DNA of 64,000 bases from Dactylonectria macrodidyma (GCA_020744425.1 JAGMUV010000012.1:1-64000); one strand, 5' to 3'. Numbered from the stretch's first letter, positions 22,225-34,221 are shown. Translations and numbers: made by a program. The notes: generated by a model not told the origin, from the sequence alone.

Positions 22225-22893
22225 TTATGAATCTATATTCATATTACGACCTGCATACACAAATCCAACTGTATGAGCATCAGAACCATCTACTCTGCTC
22301 TCAAGCCAAAACGCCAATTCCTCCTTACCCATAGCCCTAGCGAGATCGGCATATGCCCAAACGTAGTCCCCGACCACCGCATCCGCCCTCGCCCCTAAAT
22401 CGAAAAGGAGGGAGATGGTCTTTAAAGCTTCCTCCTCCGGCAGATAAAGAGCATACACAACAGGTGTCGCACCATATGAGTCTTCAATATCTGGTTCCAC
22501 ATGATAGTTTTGGACGAAATTGCAGATCTCGGCCAGTAACCCCTGTCTTGCTGCAGCATGTAGACCGGTTGCGCAAGACTCCCCATCTGGAGAAGCACCA
22601 CATCCTAAGATGGCTCCGGCGATTGCCCCGGCATCAGTTACGACATCTATTTCTGCGTTAACGCCAGCAACGACACCCTGTGGTACCGAACCATCGTCTG
22701 ACCCGGACCTTAACCCAACGACTTTGCCTGGATCCCCCCACAGACGTAAAAAACCTCGCGAGTAACTTGACTGAGCTGGTTGAATCTCTTTCGGAGACGG
22801 CGTGTACGAACCTAGTATCGGCCCGCTGATGGCCTTCCGCCCAGTTGGCTCTTCGGGCTGGAGGATACAGGCCCCCCACCTACCAAAGGCACC
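22225..22893 (-). pseudogene. Ankyrin-like protein fragment lacking its start
   Basis: The minus strand is open from just inside a TAA at 22894-22896 to the stop at 22225, about 222 codons, with no suitable ATG. The N-terminal part reads CILQPEEPTGRKAISGPILG and RGFLRLWGDPGKVVGLRSGS. The C-terminal part has ankyrin-type helices, for example ATGLHAAARQGLLAEICNFV and GATPVVYALYLPEEEALKTI. It is probably the 3' exon or truncated remnant of a larger gene. Position beside the Helitron fragment suggests gene capture or breakage, but that is inference. Confidence 0.5.
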
Positions 22894-23252
22894 TTAGCGT
22901 GTGCTGCATGTGCATTGAAGTTTCAGGTATCTTGACAACATATTCAGCAAAATGCCGCCCCCAGGTTCAGAGTTAATCCTGCCGTGCACGTGGGGCGGAC
23001 ACATGCATTACCTCTTCTTCGATTGCTCATCGGAGTTGACTCAAATCTTAGTCTTCCCCCTATTCTGCCATCAAGAATCCGTCTTCCTTTTCCTCGCTCA
23101 ATTTTACTCAGACTACTGTTCTTCTTTCGCATTGCTTCATATCGTTTTGATTTCCAATTTGTTTCATTTTATTTCTTCATTCCAAAATGCGACTGTCTGA
23201 CCAGGAAGCAACCTACTTCCGCTCATCCTTGCATTCTCAGTAGTTGTTCCTC

Positions 23253-23800
23253 CTACATCAACCAAGACCAAGGAGTAGCGTCCCGAAAAGTAAAATAGAC
23301 TGCTCCTGATCTTGCGGCCTCTCTAGAGTACCATTCGTCGCCCATCACCGTTTTTCTCACTGTACTGAAGAATAATTCAGTCCTCATAGCATCAGTACTC
23401 GGCGTGTTCAGAGAGATGATGTCTGCAAGACGCCGAAGACGATCAAGTGGCAGGCCATATGCTGCAACAGCATACGATTTACTTCTTTTCCAGCAAGCCT
23501 CCATTGGGCTATACATTGACAATATCTCGCCCTGAAACTCGGTCCACTGTATGCTGTCGATGTTCTGGCGGCGCTCAGTGAGCCATTTTTGAAGCAAGCT
23601 CTGGTTACTGCTTCGTATGAATTGCTGGTATATATCACCGTAGTCCAAAAACATTCCGCGACTATCCTTTAGTCGCCGAAGGGTAGGACTAGTTTTAGGA
23701 GCAGGGAAGAACTCAAAACCTCTTTTCTGGTACTTCACGATGGCTGTCTCAACGGTCCTCCCGGCAGAGACACGGTTCTTACGCCCCGTTCGGCTGCTAT
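23253..23800 (-). pseudogene. Unknown ORF fused downstream of the Helitron fragment
   Basis: The 3' part is a clean frame ending at 23253 and containing WTEFQGEILSMYSPMEACWK and TPSTDAMRTELFFSTVRKTV. In the same frame it opens upstream with RVSAGRTVETAIVKYQKRGF, overlapping the end of the Helitron frame in another phase. It has no helicase motifs, so it is not the expected continuation of a Helitron protein. I do not recognise the family. It could be captured host sequence or a separate gene. Confidence 0.4.
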
Positions 23801-25413
23801 CTGGGCACGCAGCTCGGCCGTTGAGCCCAAAGCGGCGTACTGGAATCGGCAGAGCTTCTGTGTCATCTCCGAGAGCTCCTTCGAGCCGGCCGTGATCTGA
23901 TTTGCATCGCCGGCGCTCCTCAAGACATCGATCAGTCGCGTGGCACTCCCGATGTTATCACAGCGGTACGCGGCTCGTGCTTCTTCGTCTCTGTCGCTCA
24001 CGCTTCCATCACCATCTCCTGACTCCATAACACCGATCGTGCGTTCGTCATCTCCGGAACACGCAGCCCACTGTTTGGCATCGCGCTTTGCATCTTCCGC
24101 TGATCGCCTGAGCAGTTGGATGTTGCCGAGTATAAATAGGAGCCTCCGGCTCAGCGCCGCCTTCTGCCTCGTCCATATATCGTTGATGTCACCCGAAGAC
24201 TCGGATAGGAAGCACTCCCATGGCACGAACAGAGCTAAGTGTTGCACAGCAGCCCTAGAATAGCAGAGTCAGCTGAGGAGGAGGAGGAGGAGGAGGAGGA
24301 GGAGGAGGAGTGAGGTTATTTGAATTTTGAGGTTCAAATGGTGTAGGTACGCTGTACGAACCTCCGGTGGCATGGCCCATCAACGTCATCCTGAGAGAAG
24401 TCCATGCTTAGGTATCCGTCCAGACAGACCACAGCATGCTTGCCTGGCCGGCGCAGACTCTGCACCCATTTGTCCGAGAACGGCGCAGCGTCTCGGAAAG
24501 GTATCTCACCCCATGCGGCGGCGGATGCTCCTGCATTGGCCCTGCGCTTCAGCGTCACGAGCGACATGTAGTCGTACAGGCACAGGCCGCGGAGCATCTC
24601 TCCGCGATAAGGGTATGCCTCAAAGTAGGATATTCTCTGACCTGCCTGCTCCACGAGCACGGCGTCGTTCATTGGTTCGCCGTCCGCAGCCTCCTCGCCG
24701 CTCGCATGGCGCAGGTGATGCCATCGTCGGAAAACGTGCCAGTATAGCACGGATACGTTCGCGAACGCCCACGCGGCATTGCCGGAGAAGTCGGTTTGGT
24801 ATCCAAGCAGATGCGCGGCGACCTCGACCTGTGACAGAGGTCGCTCTGTGAACACCCGGTTGGCCACCTTCATCAGGAACTGTCTGGCCACGCTCCCCGA
24901 ATCCGTCGCATGATCTTGCCCATGCTCGCCGTCCAGCGCATGCAGCATCTCGGTTGCGGCCGCTACCCGCTTCCACACCGGATCTTCAACTTTGGTCGTG
25001 TAATTCGTCAAGTAGTAGACGAGCGCCATGGTCTTGCACTGCGTTGCGATGAATGAGATGTCATGATTGTGCCGGAGCCCTACGGCAATTGCCTTGTTCC
25101 ACCGGTTCACCATGCTGTGCGTGCGTCGGATCCGCAACACTCCGTCCGGGTCGAATGCCGTCTTCTCGACCAACTTCCACGGAGCCTTAAAGCGGCAGAG
25201 GTCTCTTTTTCCTCCGCGCTTTCCCAACGAGTACTTCACGCACGTCGGGCTGTGCGTATGGATCTGTGTTGCTCCGGCGCAGAAGTTAGCCTCTTCGTCA
25301 AAGGACGCAGCGAACTGTTGACTATCCTGCACCAGTCGTGATATGTCTGACGTTACCGATCTCTCTGCTCGAACGGCGTAGAAAGCCTCCTGATCGAGAT
25401 CCTGCTTGTTCAC
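23735..25413 (-). pseudogene. Partial Helitron Rep-type protein (helicase part missing)
   Basis: Exons 24362-25413 and 23735-24254 join across a 107-bp intron (donor GTTCGT, acceptor CTAG) that contains a (GGA)n/(TCC)n run, giving HRRAAVQHLALFVPWECFLS. The frame opens upstream of 25413 without an ATG (DVNKQDLDQEAFYAVRAERS), so the 5' part is missing. Conserved blocks typical of fungal Helitron proteins are present: APWKLVEKTAFDPDG, HSMVNRWNKAIAVGLRHNHD, and MALVYYLTNYTTK, which resembles the two-tyrosine Rep motif. The frame stops at 23735 before any PIF1 helicase motif. The copy is inactive. Confidence 0.75.
24272..24311. repeat. (GAG)n microsatellite in the Helitron intron
   Basis: About 13 tandem GAG/GGA triplets within the intron 24255-24361. 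Confidence 0.95.
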
Positions 25414-27492
25414 ATCGCGAAACCGTTAGCTTAGGAGGGAGACTATGTTCGCTAGAAGGCAATAACGACCTGATTCAATATCTTTCTGTGGGCTGAGTTG
25501 TCACGGTTGGCTTGCATCGCAACATGTCCCTATGTCATTCGTCAATGCTGAAGGTTTGGGGTGGGTCACCTAACGAGGCATAGTCTATTTCGGGTCGGCG
25601 ACAGCATGCCAGACAGGGGTTTATGAGGAACTTGCTCCGGGGTATGTTCGATTTGCCCGGAGATTATGGTTATTGGAAGTGGCAAGAAAACGACAGGAAG
25701 GCCTTATCTGTCATAAAGATATACAAAGGCACAAAGCTAGCGGATCATGGCCTCGCCAAGGAGGTGGACTGGTGGAGGTCCTTTGGGCTGGTGTAAGGGT
25801 GGGGTATGGTAGGCATGTCAGATTCCTGTCTCTAGCGCCGATGTATCAGCTCTGGGTATGATGACGGCACAGGGCGCATTGGGCGCATGGGCGCGCTCTC
25901 TTTTACTCGAAGAATAACCGGTTCACGGCAACGGCAAGAAAGAAACAGACTTTTACACGAACCGAGCGTGCGTCTAAGCTATTGACAAGAAGACGTCCAC
26001 ATCCCAGCCACCAATGGATCGGAATAGCCATTGATCCGTTAAACGACTGATCTCAACACAATTTACTGGTGTGATTCAGATCAACACGGCTCGTTTCAAG
26101 GGACGCATTATCCTAGTCGTCAATCCACGAACGCCTGTCGTGGATTGATTATTGTTAAGCTAGCGAGGCAAAAGAGGAGCTCCATACCTAAGGCTTGGAT
26201 AGATGTGGTGGATATGCCTGGTCCTGCAACAATTATTGATCTTGGATTGCAGTCTGGACTAATAGTCCAAATGGTATGGACTATTGCGAGCGCTGGTGTC
26301 GAATGAGGCTTCTCCCGTCGCCGACCGCAACAGTCAACCTCGTAATAGGAAGAAATTTCGACAAGTACACCAAGCTGGCCAAATCAAGCGCCTTCTTCGA
26401 GAAGTGATGAAGCAAAAGGTTACGTGTCATATTAAAAGGTCTAAGTTCCATATGTCTGAGAAGAGCACAGCTCCTTACATAGTATCCACATCCCAGCCAC
26501 CAGATCGAACCATCTTAGTCATACGGTCTCAACAAGAAGATTTGCCCTCGTCACTAGACGAGGCAGACTCCCTCTATTCTCTCCTCTCTTTTGTTCCTTT
26601 TCTTTAACTACATGGGCTCGGCCGCCTCGTGCAGCCACGCCAATGCTCTCTTCCCAGTCTCACTGAAGAAGACTGGCCCACACATAGCGGCTAGTGCTAT
26701 AATAGCCGCGCCTGGTCATCCCGCTGACGGGTAACAGGCTCGACACAATGCGCCTTTGAGCCGATGATATGCTGGATAGTGGCCCGTTCTGTAGTTTACG
26801 AAGGCTTTGCGTAGATTTTAGCATAAGAGACCCTAGCCCAGCACGTCCTGTGCCCCAATAGAGTTGATGGCCGACGGCTGAAGTGGCTAGAACGGTTGTT
26901 GCAGCCCGAGTATTCGATCTGCCAAAGAGCGTCTTTGAACGCTGAGGTCGAGCAGCGCTAGGGCGAAAAATATCCAAGCCTCCGCCTCTGATGTCCAGGA
27001 GTGTTGGCGGTTTTCGGTTTTAAATTCAGCTCGCCGGTGACTGGAAGCATTTGGTCGGAATCTTCCGCTATGCCTTTGGAGCCCAGCCGAGTCAAGCACT
27101 CCGGGATGTTGCCATGAACTTGGCGCCATTCAAGGGTTGCATCGTATCTGATTCAATCGAGTCGTCGTACTGGTCAAGGCAAGGCCGACGTGTTTGAAAT
27201 GTAAAGATGAATGCCCGCAATCAAGCGGCGAGCACGAAACGGGGGTGGATTGTTGGGTTTCTATTGGTGCCTCTTCCGGACCTTCTGTCACATGTTTAGA
27301 GCCAAAATAAGAGTAAGCTGCGTGTCGAAGGTTCAATGCCGGCGTCTATAGCATATACCCAAATCTCTCTTGCTTCTGTGGTACATTAATCAAGCCTTCT
27401 CGCAGAATCGGCTCGCCATAGCAGCTAAATGGCCTTCATTGTTAGGCCGGGCGAATAAAATAGGTACTGTTTCCGCGCCGAGAGCGTCCACA
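25414..27492. other. Long gene-free stretch, decayed repeats likely
   Basis: No intact gene is seen over 2 kb. A perfect 11-bp hairpin with a 7-nt loop lies at 26120-26148. The phrase CCACATCCCAGCCACCA occurs at about 25999 and 26486. ORFs on both strands between 26.3 and 27.3 kb have no recognisable domain and may be retroelement debris. Confidence 0.4.
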
Positions 27493-28110
27493 TCAAACCC
27501 CGTAGTGAACGTATGGAACCCAAAGCGGTCTGCTCCGCTCTGTGCTTTCGCATATCTCAATATCCCTCACTGACCCAGAGTCCCGGGTAGTCTTTTGGCC
27601 ATTAACTTCCTGATGCAGCCAGTCGTCTCGAAGCAGCCTGGTGGCATGGTGAAGCCCGCTGCTTACAGACTCGTTACTTATTCCCCTGTCTCGTAGAAAC
27701 TCGTACACTAGTCTCGCCATGTGTACACATAGCTCGACCAATACACAAGCACTTTCAATCATTAGAATTATACTAAGCCAGGATATGCACCTACCTCTAA
27801 TCATGCTTGAGACAATTATGGAAGAGCTCAGGTACGTTGACCAGGGATCTCCATGTTCTTGCATCAGAATTGCGAATGTAAGTGAGAATCCAGTAGCAAT
27901 CACGCAGTGTGTAATCACCACCGCCGTGAATGTACGAGGATGCCTTGTAGATAATGATGGAGGGACAACGGACACGAAGCTTGTCTCTCGGTCGTTTCGC
28001 TGAGGGTTTAAATATCGCAGGATGGCCTTGACAGATGTTGATAAATTAGCTACGGCACTGAGGCCAAAAGCTATGGTCAACGCGGTCGATATGGAATTTG
28101 TGAGACTCAT
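27493..28110 (-). CDS. Small fungal membrane protein, 205 aa
   Basis: ATG 28110 to the stop at 27493. Three to four hydrophobic segments lie in residues 5-135 (ALTIAFGLSAVANLS, FTAVVITHCVIATGFSLTFA, LSSSIIVSSMI, SIILMIESACVLVELCVHMA), then a hydrophilic tail. The stretch around residues 104-115 may hide a short intron, as a GTAGGTGC donor-like site lies there. A related but broken copy is at 59395-59953, and the upstream regions also share similarity including a TATAAATA near 28188. Function unknown. Confidence 0.55.
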   Translation of the reverse strand: MSLTNSISTALTIAFGLSAVANLSTSVKAILRYLNPQRNDRETSFVSVVPPSLSTRHPRTFTAVVITHCVIATGFSLTFAILMQEHGDPWSTYLSSSIIVSSMIRGRCISWLSIILMIESACVLVELCVHMARLVYEFLRDRGISNESVSSGLHHATRLLRDDWLHQEVNGQKTTRDSGSVRDIEICESTERSRPLWVPYVHYGV

Positions 28111-28540
28111 CGTGATAAAAGTTGGTATTACAATGTATGGCCATGTTCAAGTCACGAAGACAGAACAGCTGGGGGGATACCAGACGTATAAATAGGGATA
28201 AACCTAGCCCATGTGCTTCTATTTACAGTAACGCCCCCCTTGACCCTACGTCCAGTTTTCCTTGACGATTGAATGGGTAATGAATAGTGATTCAGACTGG
28301 TGGAGATGTGATCTTGCGGCATTTACCGATGTCAATGGCCTCTGTTATCACGTTCCGTAGGCCCATGTTGTATTATTGGGTAGTTGTCGTATGCACCGTT
28401 ATCACACCCATTCCACTAGATGGACCCCTCTCGCGTCAAGGTTAAGGCAGAATATTCCTTACATACTGTACATACATATCAAGGCCGCCGACATCGCGAT
28501 TGTCCTACCTCGAGGAGTGTCCTAGTCTGAATCATAAATG
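28111..28540. other. Promoter-side region of the membrane protein gene
   Basis: The first 110 bp resembles the region beside the 59.4-kb copy. The rest has no recognisable feature. Confidence 0.35.
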
Positions 28541-28542
28541 TC

Positions 28543-29288
28543 GCTGACTCAAAATCCAGGATGAGTAGATGGCTACCTGCTTCTTGAACAACGTATATTG
28601 TTGTTACCTGCCGGCACATTGCTCTCATCGCCTACAACCGCTAGACAATGGCGTTTTCAATGCCTCCAAGGCTGCATATCGCAAAGAACTGCAAAAACTG
28701 GCAAGCCTGACTGATTCTGCACCGGTGGATAAGGTCAACTTCATCAAGGCTTATGCCAAAGCCAGGGAAGTGGGTATGACTCGGAAAAATATCCTCTCAG
28801 GCTGGAGAGAGATTCAGCCAGACAAGAAGGAAACTACGCCTGAATCAGGGGGTCTCAGAGACGTGCAACTCAACTCCGATGATACACCAAGAACTAGCCG
28901 TCATATCAGAGATCTGGGGGAAAACAAGAGCCCTTCAACCAGGAGACGCTATTCTGTGATATCTAGAGGGTTTGAAGCCCAGGAGTCAAAGATAGCCTCC
29001 CTAACCACAAGAATAGCCAGCCTGGAGGAGGAAATCAGCCGGTTGAGCAGAGGCAAGAAGAGAAAGGCTATACCCAATCCCAACAAGAGGTTCATGACGC
29101 TAGCCGAGGCTCTAGTTGCTGGTGAAACTATTCCCGAGCTAAACAAAGCAAATGAAGAGGCAGGGGCTGTTGAGGATGTGATCGAGGTGGGAGGGATGCA
29201 AGAGGATGAAAGTTCAAATTCGGAGGCCGAAGAGTTACCCGTCGTACAAAAGGAGACTCCTTTACACTTAATCTCAGAGAGCGAATGA
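28543..29288 (+). pseudogene. 5'-truncated Fot1/pogo transposase copy
   Basis: The similarity to the element at 19399-21604 begins inside its second intron (GCTGACT...AAAATCCAGGATGAG) and continues through exon 3. Differences that inactivate it: the N-terminal two thirds and left TIR are absent; a TGG codon is TAG directly after the splice site; and 48 bp (16 codons, between SGWR and EIQPDK) are deleted. After about 29230 the homology ends. No matching right TIR was seen. Confidence 0.88.
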
Positions 29289-29365
29289 GAATTCACATGT
29301 GCGCATTGCCAAATGAGGAAGAGAAGATTGGCACCTCTGGGGCCATTCGGATGGGCTTAATCCGG

Positions 29366-30112
29366 GGCAATTGATAGGGGTGCCGCACCACTTTGATACG
29401 GGTGCCGCAAGCTTACGGGTGCCGCACTTTTAACATTTCCCATTGGCTCAAATCACACCTGTTAGTGCACCAGTACGTGCCGGAATTCTGCCACATTCTT
29501 GCCGACCTCGGTGTTAATACAGACGCCGTCAACAACTCCAAGGACCACGATGAGTGCATGAAGGCCCTCTTGCAGCTCTACAATGTCTTCACCAGATGCC
29601 GCTGCCGCCAATATAAGCCGCCGCAGAAGTCCAATTAGCCCGACTAATCCCTCTAGTCAAATACAATCGCTGCCGTTGTCAAGTAGCTCAGACCAGTCAG
29701 GCAGTTCAACCATCGGCCTCGAAATATGTTCTCAGCCGAAAGCCAGAAGGAACAGTGTATTGTAGTCAAACTGTAACGCAGCAGAAGAATAATAAGTTCA
29801 ATTGCTCGCCCCCAGTGGATTTGGGACAACGGGTCCTTCAGCCATTATACTTACCGTCCACGGCCGTAGTCGCTAGGCCATTTGCTTCCATTCTATGCCT
29901 GTGATGAACCCAGTCACTCCACTAAACACAACCGTGACAGTGGTGGTGGTCCCTAAGTGTTAAGGCATGGTGGAGCGGACCAGCTCACCGCCTTGTGCGG
30001 GGTGGCCTGACGGGGCCGACGAGTCTTTGGACCAATGGGAAGCGCAAAAAGTGCGGCACCCGTAAGCTTGCGGCACCCCTATCAAAGTGGTGCGGCGCCC
30101 CTATCAATTGCC
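29366..30112. mobile_element. Non-autonomous TIR element, 747 bp
   Basis: 29366-29431 and 30047-30112 are 66-bp inverted repeats with two mismatches. Each contains three to four copies of GGGTGCCGCA-like motifs. The interior has only short frames; one at 29393-29638 contains LLVHQYVPEFCHILADLGVN, perhaps captured gene sequence. No transposase is present, so mobilisation would need a partner. No clear target duplication is visible, and superfamily is not assigned. Confidence 0.8.
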
Positions 30113-30768
30113 ATTTTAACAACCGTAATTACTAAGCACGGCCAAATGTAGGTCTAACATCACCAGTCGAAACCCCTGAACCGATTCTACGCCTATAAGA
30201 TCTTCATATAGTACAGCAGTCGAGATTAAGAAATGAACGTGCATACGAAATACGCTATTTCCCTTGCCACTAGATAATGCAACACCAAACAGCGGGCAAC
30301 GTCTCTGGAGGACGTCATTTCAAATCAAACTCCAGCCCCCGTATTCGGCCCCGACCGCCGAAAGCACCCAAGCTCCTCCCAACAATGCCAACACCAAATT
30401 CAGAGACATGCAATAGAGACGTAGCCGAAGAATGGGCGGAATCCATGTCGCCGATAGATTTGGGTGATGAAAAACCATGGCCGGAGAAGCGTGCATAAGT
30501 GGCTTTTCGGCATAAGTCAAATAGATGACCTTGCGCTAGAGAACACCAGAATATCAGCGAAATATTGTACATCAGCCACATCTGGCGCATTAGGTAAATT
30601 TCCAAACGGCCATGTAGCTTGAAAGTGAGGTTTACTTCTGCGCTGTTCATTGCCATGCCCGGGATAATGCAAGGGCCTTTTTTGGTGATAGAAGATCGGT
30701 ATATGCGTATCAAACTATATAAGAGTGTTCCATGACCGTGTTCAGCTGAGAGCATCGAAACATACACC
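30113..30768. other. Intergenic / promoter region of the patatin gene
   Basis: No supported gene. A possible TATA (CTATATAAGAG) lies at about 30715, some 50 bp upstream of the ATG at 30769, and could serve the downstream gene. Confidence 0.4.
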
Positions 30769-33700
30769 ATGAGCCTTTGTAAGCATACTGGCTGGCTCAG
30801 GCTCCGGAGAAAAGGACCTGAGGCTATTCTGGAAATATCAGATCGACCACTGCGACTGCTCAGAGAGATTCAAGACCCAACTACGTCGGTGGGCATAGTC
30901 CTACTAATTGGTGGGTCGGATAAGAGCTACGCTCTGACCGAACTTGCTGTAGGACCTGGACATTCTGAGTCTCGAAGATCCCATGGGGAGATCCATCTAT
31001 TGCTATCCTCTTTCCGCGACGATGGTGGGAGACAAGTCATAATTGCCGATGGTGATGTCCCAACTCATAACAGATTACCCACAACATGCAAGCCACCAAA
31101 TTGCCACGAGATAATCGAAGAACCATTTTCTGAAATAAAGCCCAGAGGCAAGATTGTAGAAGTGGCTGATGATATCTACCATAGAGTTCTGTTTCCTCAT
31201 GTTGACGTCGTTTGTTTATTTGTAGCTGATATAGGTGGAATCGAGCACGCGCTGCGGCGTTTGGCAGCATGGCTGAGTAATGGTCCATCGTCTACGAGCC
31301 CGGTGTCTCCCCAATTCATCCTTGTAGTTGATAGTAGGGAAAGGCGAGAGTTACAAGTCGGTCTTCACGAGATGGCATGTAATGAGATGAAAGCGGCAGC
31401 GAGAGATATTATCGAGCACGTCCGTGTGCTTACCCTCCCAAGCAATAAGTCACCCGCGGGGCATTCAAATAAACGCCAGGGACAAGTAAAAGACCTTCAA
31501 AGAGAGTTACTAAACTGTTTGAAAGTATCCCACGAAGTTCGAACACGGTTTGGGTATCTGTTCTCAGCACAGCATATTGCGAGGTTTCTATGTGCTGGCG
31601 CGGTAGGCGCTACGGTCGTGCCATGGGAGCCACTCGACTTCATCGCTACCTCCCAAGAATACAATGATGTTCCTCCTGCGCTAGCCACTTCTACACTCGT
31701 AACTCACCTACAAAACTTTCTCAAGCAGATGTCCACCCGAGACACCATCGAGCGGTTCGCGATCCCTGTGATTTCATCCAGCTTCATATTGAACCAGTAT
31801 TCTCCAGACTCCCATGGTAAGCAGGAGTGGGGCTTAGGAAGGTCCAATACTGACTAATTACAGCATTTCACGCTAGAGATGTGTTTCGTGCACTCTTTCG
31901 AGATGCATGCACTCAGGTCCAAGAGCAATGGACGCTATTAGATGAATGGACCGGTCAGCCCATTATTCCGCCCAACTTTGTCGACCTCGTAGAGGTCAAG
32001 ATGATACAGCAGGTCGACGAATATCGAACGGTTGGGTCGTCAATAACTCTGCACAGACAACAGTTATCTCAGATGCGTGCAGAATGGAATGCTGTAAAAT
32101 GCGAGTCCACGTGCTTCAGCTGCCTTCAACGGCGGCCTAGGTACGCCTTGCAGGGATGTGTTCATTCTGTCTGTGAATACTGCGTACATACTTTCCACCA
32201 CAAGAGCGAAGAGGATCCATGGAACTTCTGTGTTGACCAGTGTCATTTATGCGGTGCCGATACTCTCGGTCAAGTGATTCGAATGACACCAGTCACGGCA
32301 ACCCCTCGCGTGCTCAGTATCGATGGTGGGGGAGCGCGAGCACGAGCTCCACTTGAAAATCTTCAGATTTTAGAAAAAGCGATTCGGTTACCATATCCGG
32401 TGCAAAGAAACTTCGATTTCGTTATCGGGACTAGTTCTGGTAACTCCACTCCTCATTATACTGGTGCCCATAACTAAGAACCATAGGTGCCATGATTACA
32501 TGCGCGTTGTTCATCAAAGGCTGGTCTGTTGAGGATTGCATTCAGTATATTGATGTCTCTATGCTTTTAGCTTTCCAAAGACACCTTTTTATCCGACTTG
32601 TTCTTCTGTTCATTGGAGCGTTTCCTTTGCTTCCAAACCTGGTAGAGTTTCTAGTCTCCTTGGTGGTGGACAGCAAGTATTCCGCAGAACGACTGGAAAT
32701 GCTACAGCGTGATGTATATGGCTCCAGCCAAAGCATTATGGACTCCCCAGAGGCAAACAAGATGGGAATACAGGTTGCAATAACACTCACAACTACTCGT
32801 GATGCCAAGACGAACATTGTCACTAATTATAATGGAATCGGGGATCGAGACAGCGGTAGCGGTGAGCAGATGTTCGTTATTCAGAACTACAGACACTGAC
32901 AAGACCCTAGCCTATCATGCCCTGAGACCGGAAATTGGACTGCGTAGTATTCCACTTTGGAAATTGTAAGAGCCACATGTACATGCCCGATTGGAGAATG
33001 CTAACACTATCATAGCTTACGTGGTGCTACCGCTGCCCCTTAGTAAGTGAACTCCAAACTTTGATGACAATTACTAACTCTTCAAAGTTATTATCCACCC
33101 TATTATATACCGGGAGTTGGTGAATTTCAAGATGGAGGTCTCATGTACAACAATCCAGTTCTCATTGGGCTCCAGGAAGTGACCGCCCTTGGCAAAGACC
33201 CAGAACAGAGGACTCTTGTTTTGTCGCTTGGAACTGGCTCTGTCCGCGAGAGTGATGACACTAGAGGTGATGAGAGTTCTCTCAGAAGCCCATTTCCTAC
33301 CCGCCTATACCGCGTGTTCTGCAAGCAGATGGCAGGTCATTGCGAGGTCAGAGGACAAGACAGCTGCCCCGATATTCATCGTCTTAATATTGAATTTGAT
33401 GGAAAACAGCCATCCTTAGATGATGTACAGCAGAGCGACGAGATTGCGCGAATGGTCCGCGAGAAAGCGATTAGCTCACCAACGATCCCGGCACTAGCTC
33501 GTGAGTTCCGAGCAGAACAATTCCTTTTTGAGTTGGACCCTTCTCGTCCACCCCAGTATACCAACGGAATTTATGAATGTTTCGGCTATATATCTTGTCG
33601 ACTGCGGGTCGGAGATCCGGCGTTAAAGGTTTTCATGCAGCAATTGATGGATAGCCATGCGTTCTTGCAATTCGGAAAACGAGTCCTCCCTGCGCAGTTC

Positions 33701-33961
33701 CAATGCGATGGTGGCATGAACGGATACAGCAACTTCTACCAGGAAGTCACGTTCCACATGCCCAATAGACATAGTCCATTTAAAATCCTACTCCAAGACG
33801 GACCTGGCAAACCTTGCAATATCAGCGGCTCGCCGTTCACACTGGAACGGCTCATGCGGCAACAGAAACTTGAGCCTTGGTTCGGCACTCCGTGCAACTT
33901 GAAGCGCCGCCAGCTCGATACTGGCAACCATTTTCAGAAGAAACAACGAAGGGTTTGTTAG
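30769..33961 (+). CDS. Patatin-like phospholipase with N-terminal domain and Cys-rich finger, 984 aa
   Basis: I read join(30769..31816, 31864..32439, 32487..32861, 32911..32965, 33016..33042, 33088..33961), 985 codons with all splice sites GT...AG and introns of 45-50 bp. Residues 1-350 form an unassigned domain with IVLLIGGSDKS and DVVCLFVADIGG, reminiscent of a degenerate P-loop NTPase. Residues 425-480 are Cys-rich (CFSCLQRRP...CEYCVHTF...CHLCG), RING/zinc-finger-like. Residues about 495-720 are the patatin domain: oxyanion loop SIDGGGARAR, nucleophile elbow IGTSSGA with the catalytic Ser, and FQDGGLMYNN with the Asp of the dyad. Patatins hydrolyse acyl esters of membrane lipids. In fungi such multidomain forms occur among NLR-related genes and as Starship cargo. 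The gene appears intact. Confidence 0.9.
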
Positions 33962-34221
33962 GAATTATCCACATTGGAATTGAAGCACGTACTTGTATTT
34001 CAGAACGTGTATAGGGTAGGTACAGAAATGTTAACTGTCAGCCGCCCAATACCTACAGCTATTTTCAAAATGACACGCATTCCGCACGCATGGGGAAGTG
34101 AAAACATGGTTGGGTTGATAGTATTTGAGAACTTTTGAAGCATGAGGCGTTATGGGAGCCCAGATTACGTAATCTTATTAATGAATTGATTTCCATTGAC
34201 TATCCTAAAGTTTCGCTGTTC

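Noticed and set aside
25995..26507. LTR pair suggested by CCACATCCCAGCCACCA at two sites
   Set aside because: Only about 17 bp is shared and flanking sequences differ; no TG...CA ends or target duplication.
32440..32486. Apparent truncation of the patatin gene right after its catalytic Ser motif
   Set aside because: A 47-bp GT...AG intron restores GTSSGAMITCALFIKGWSV, so the gene is intact.
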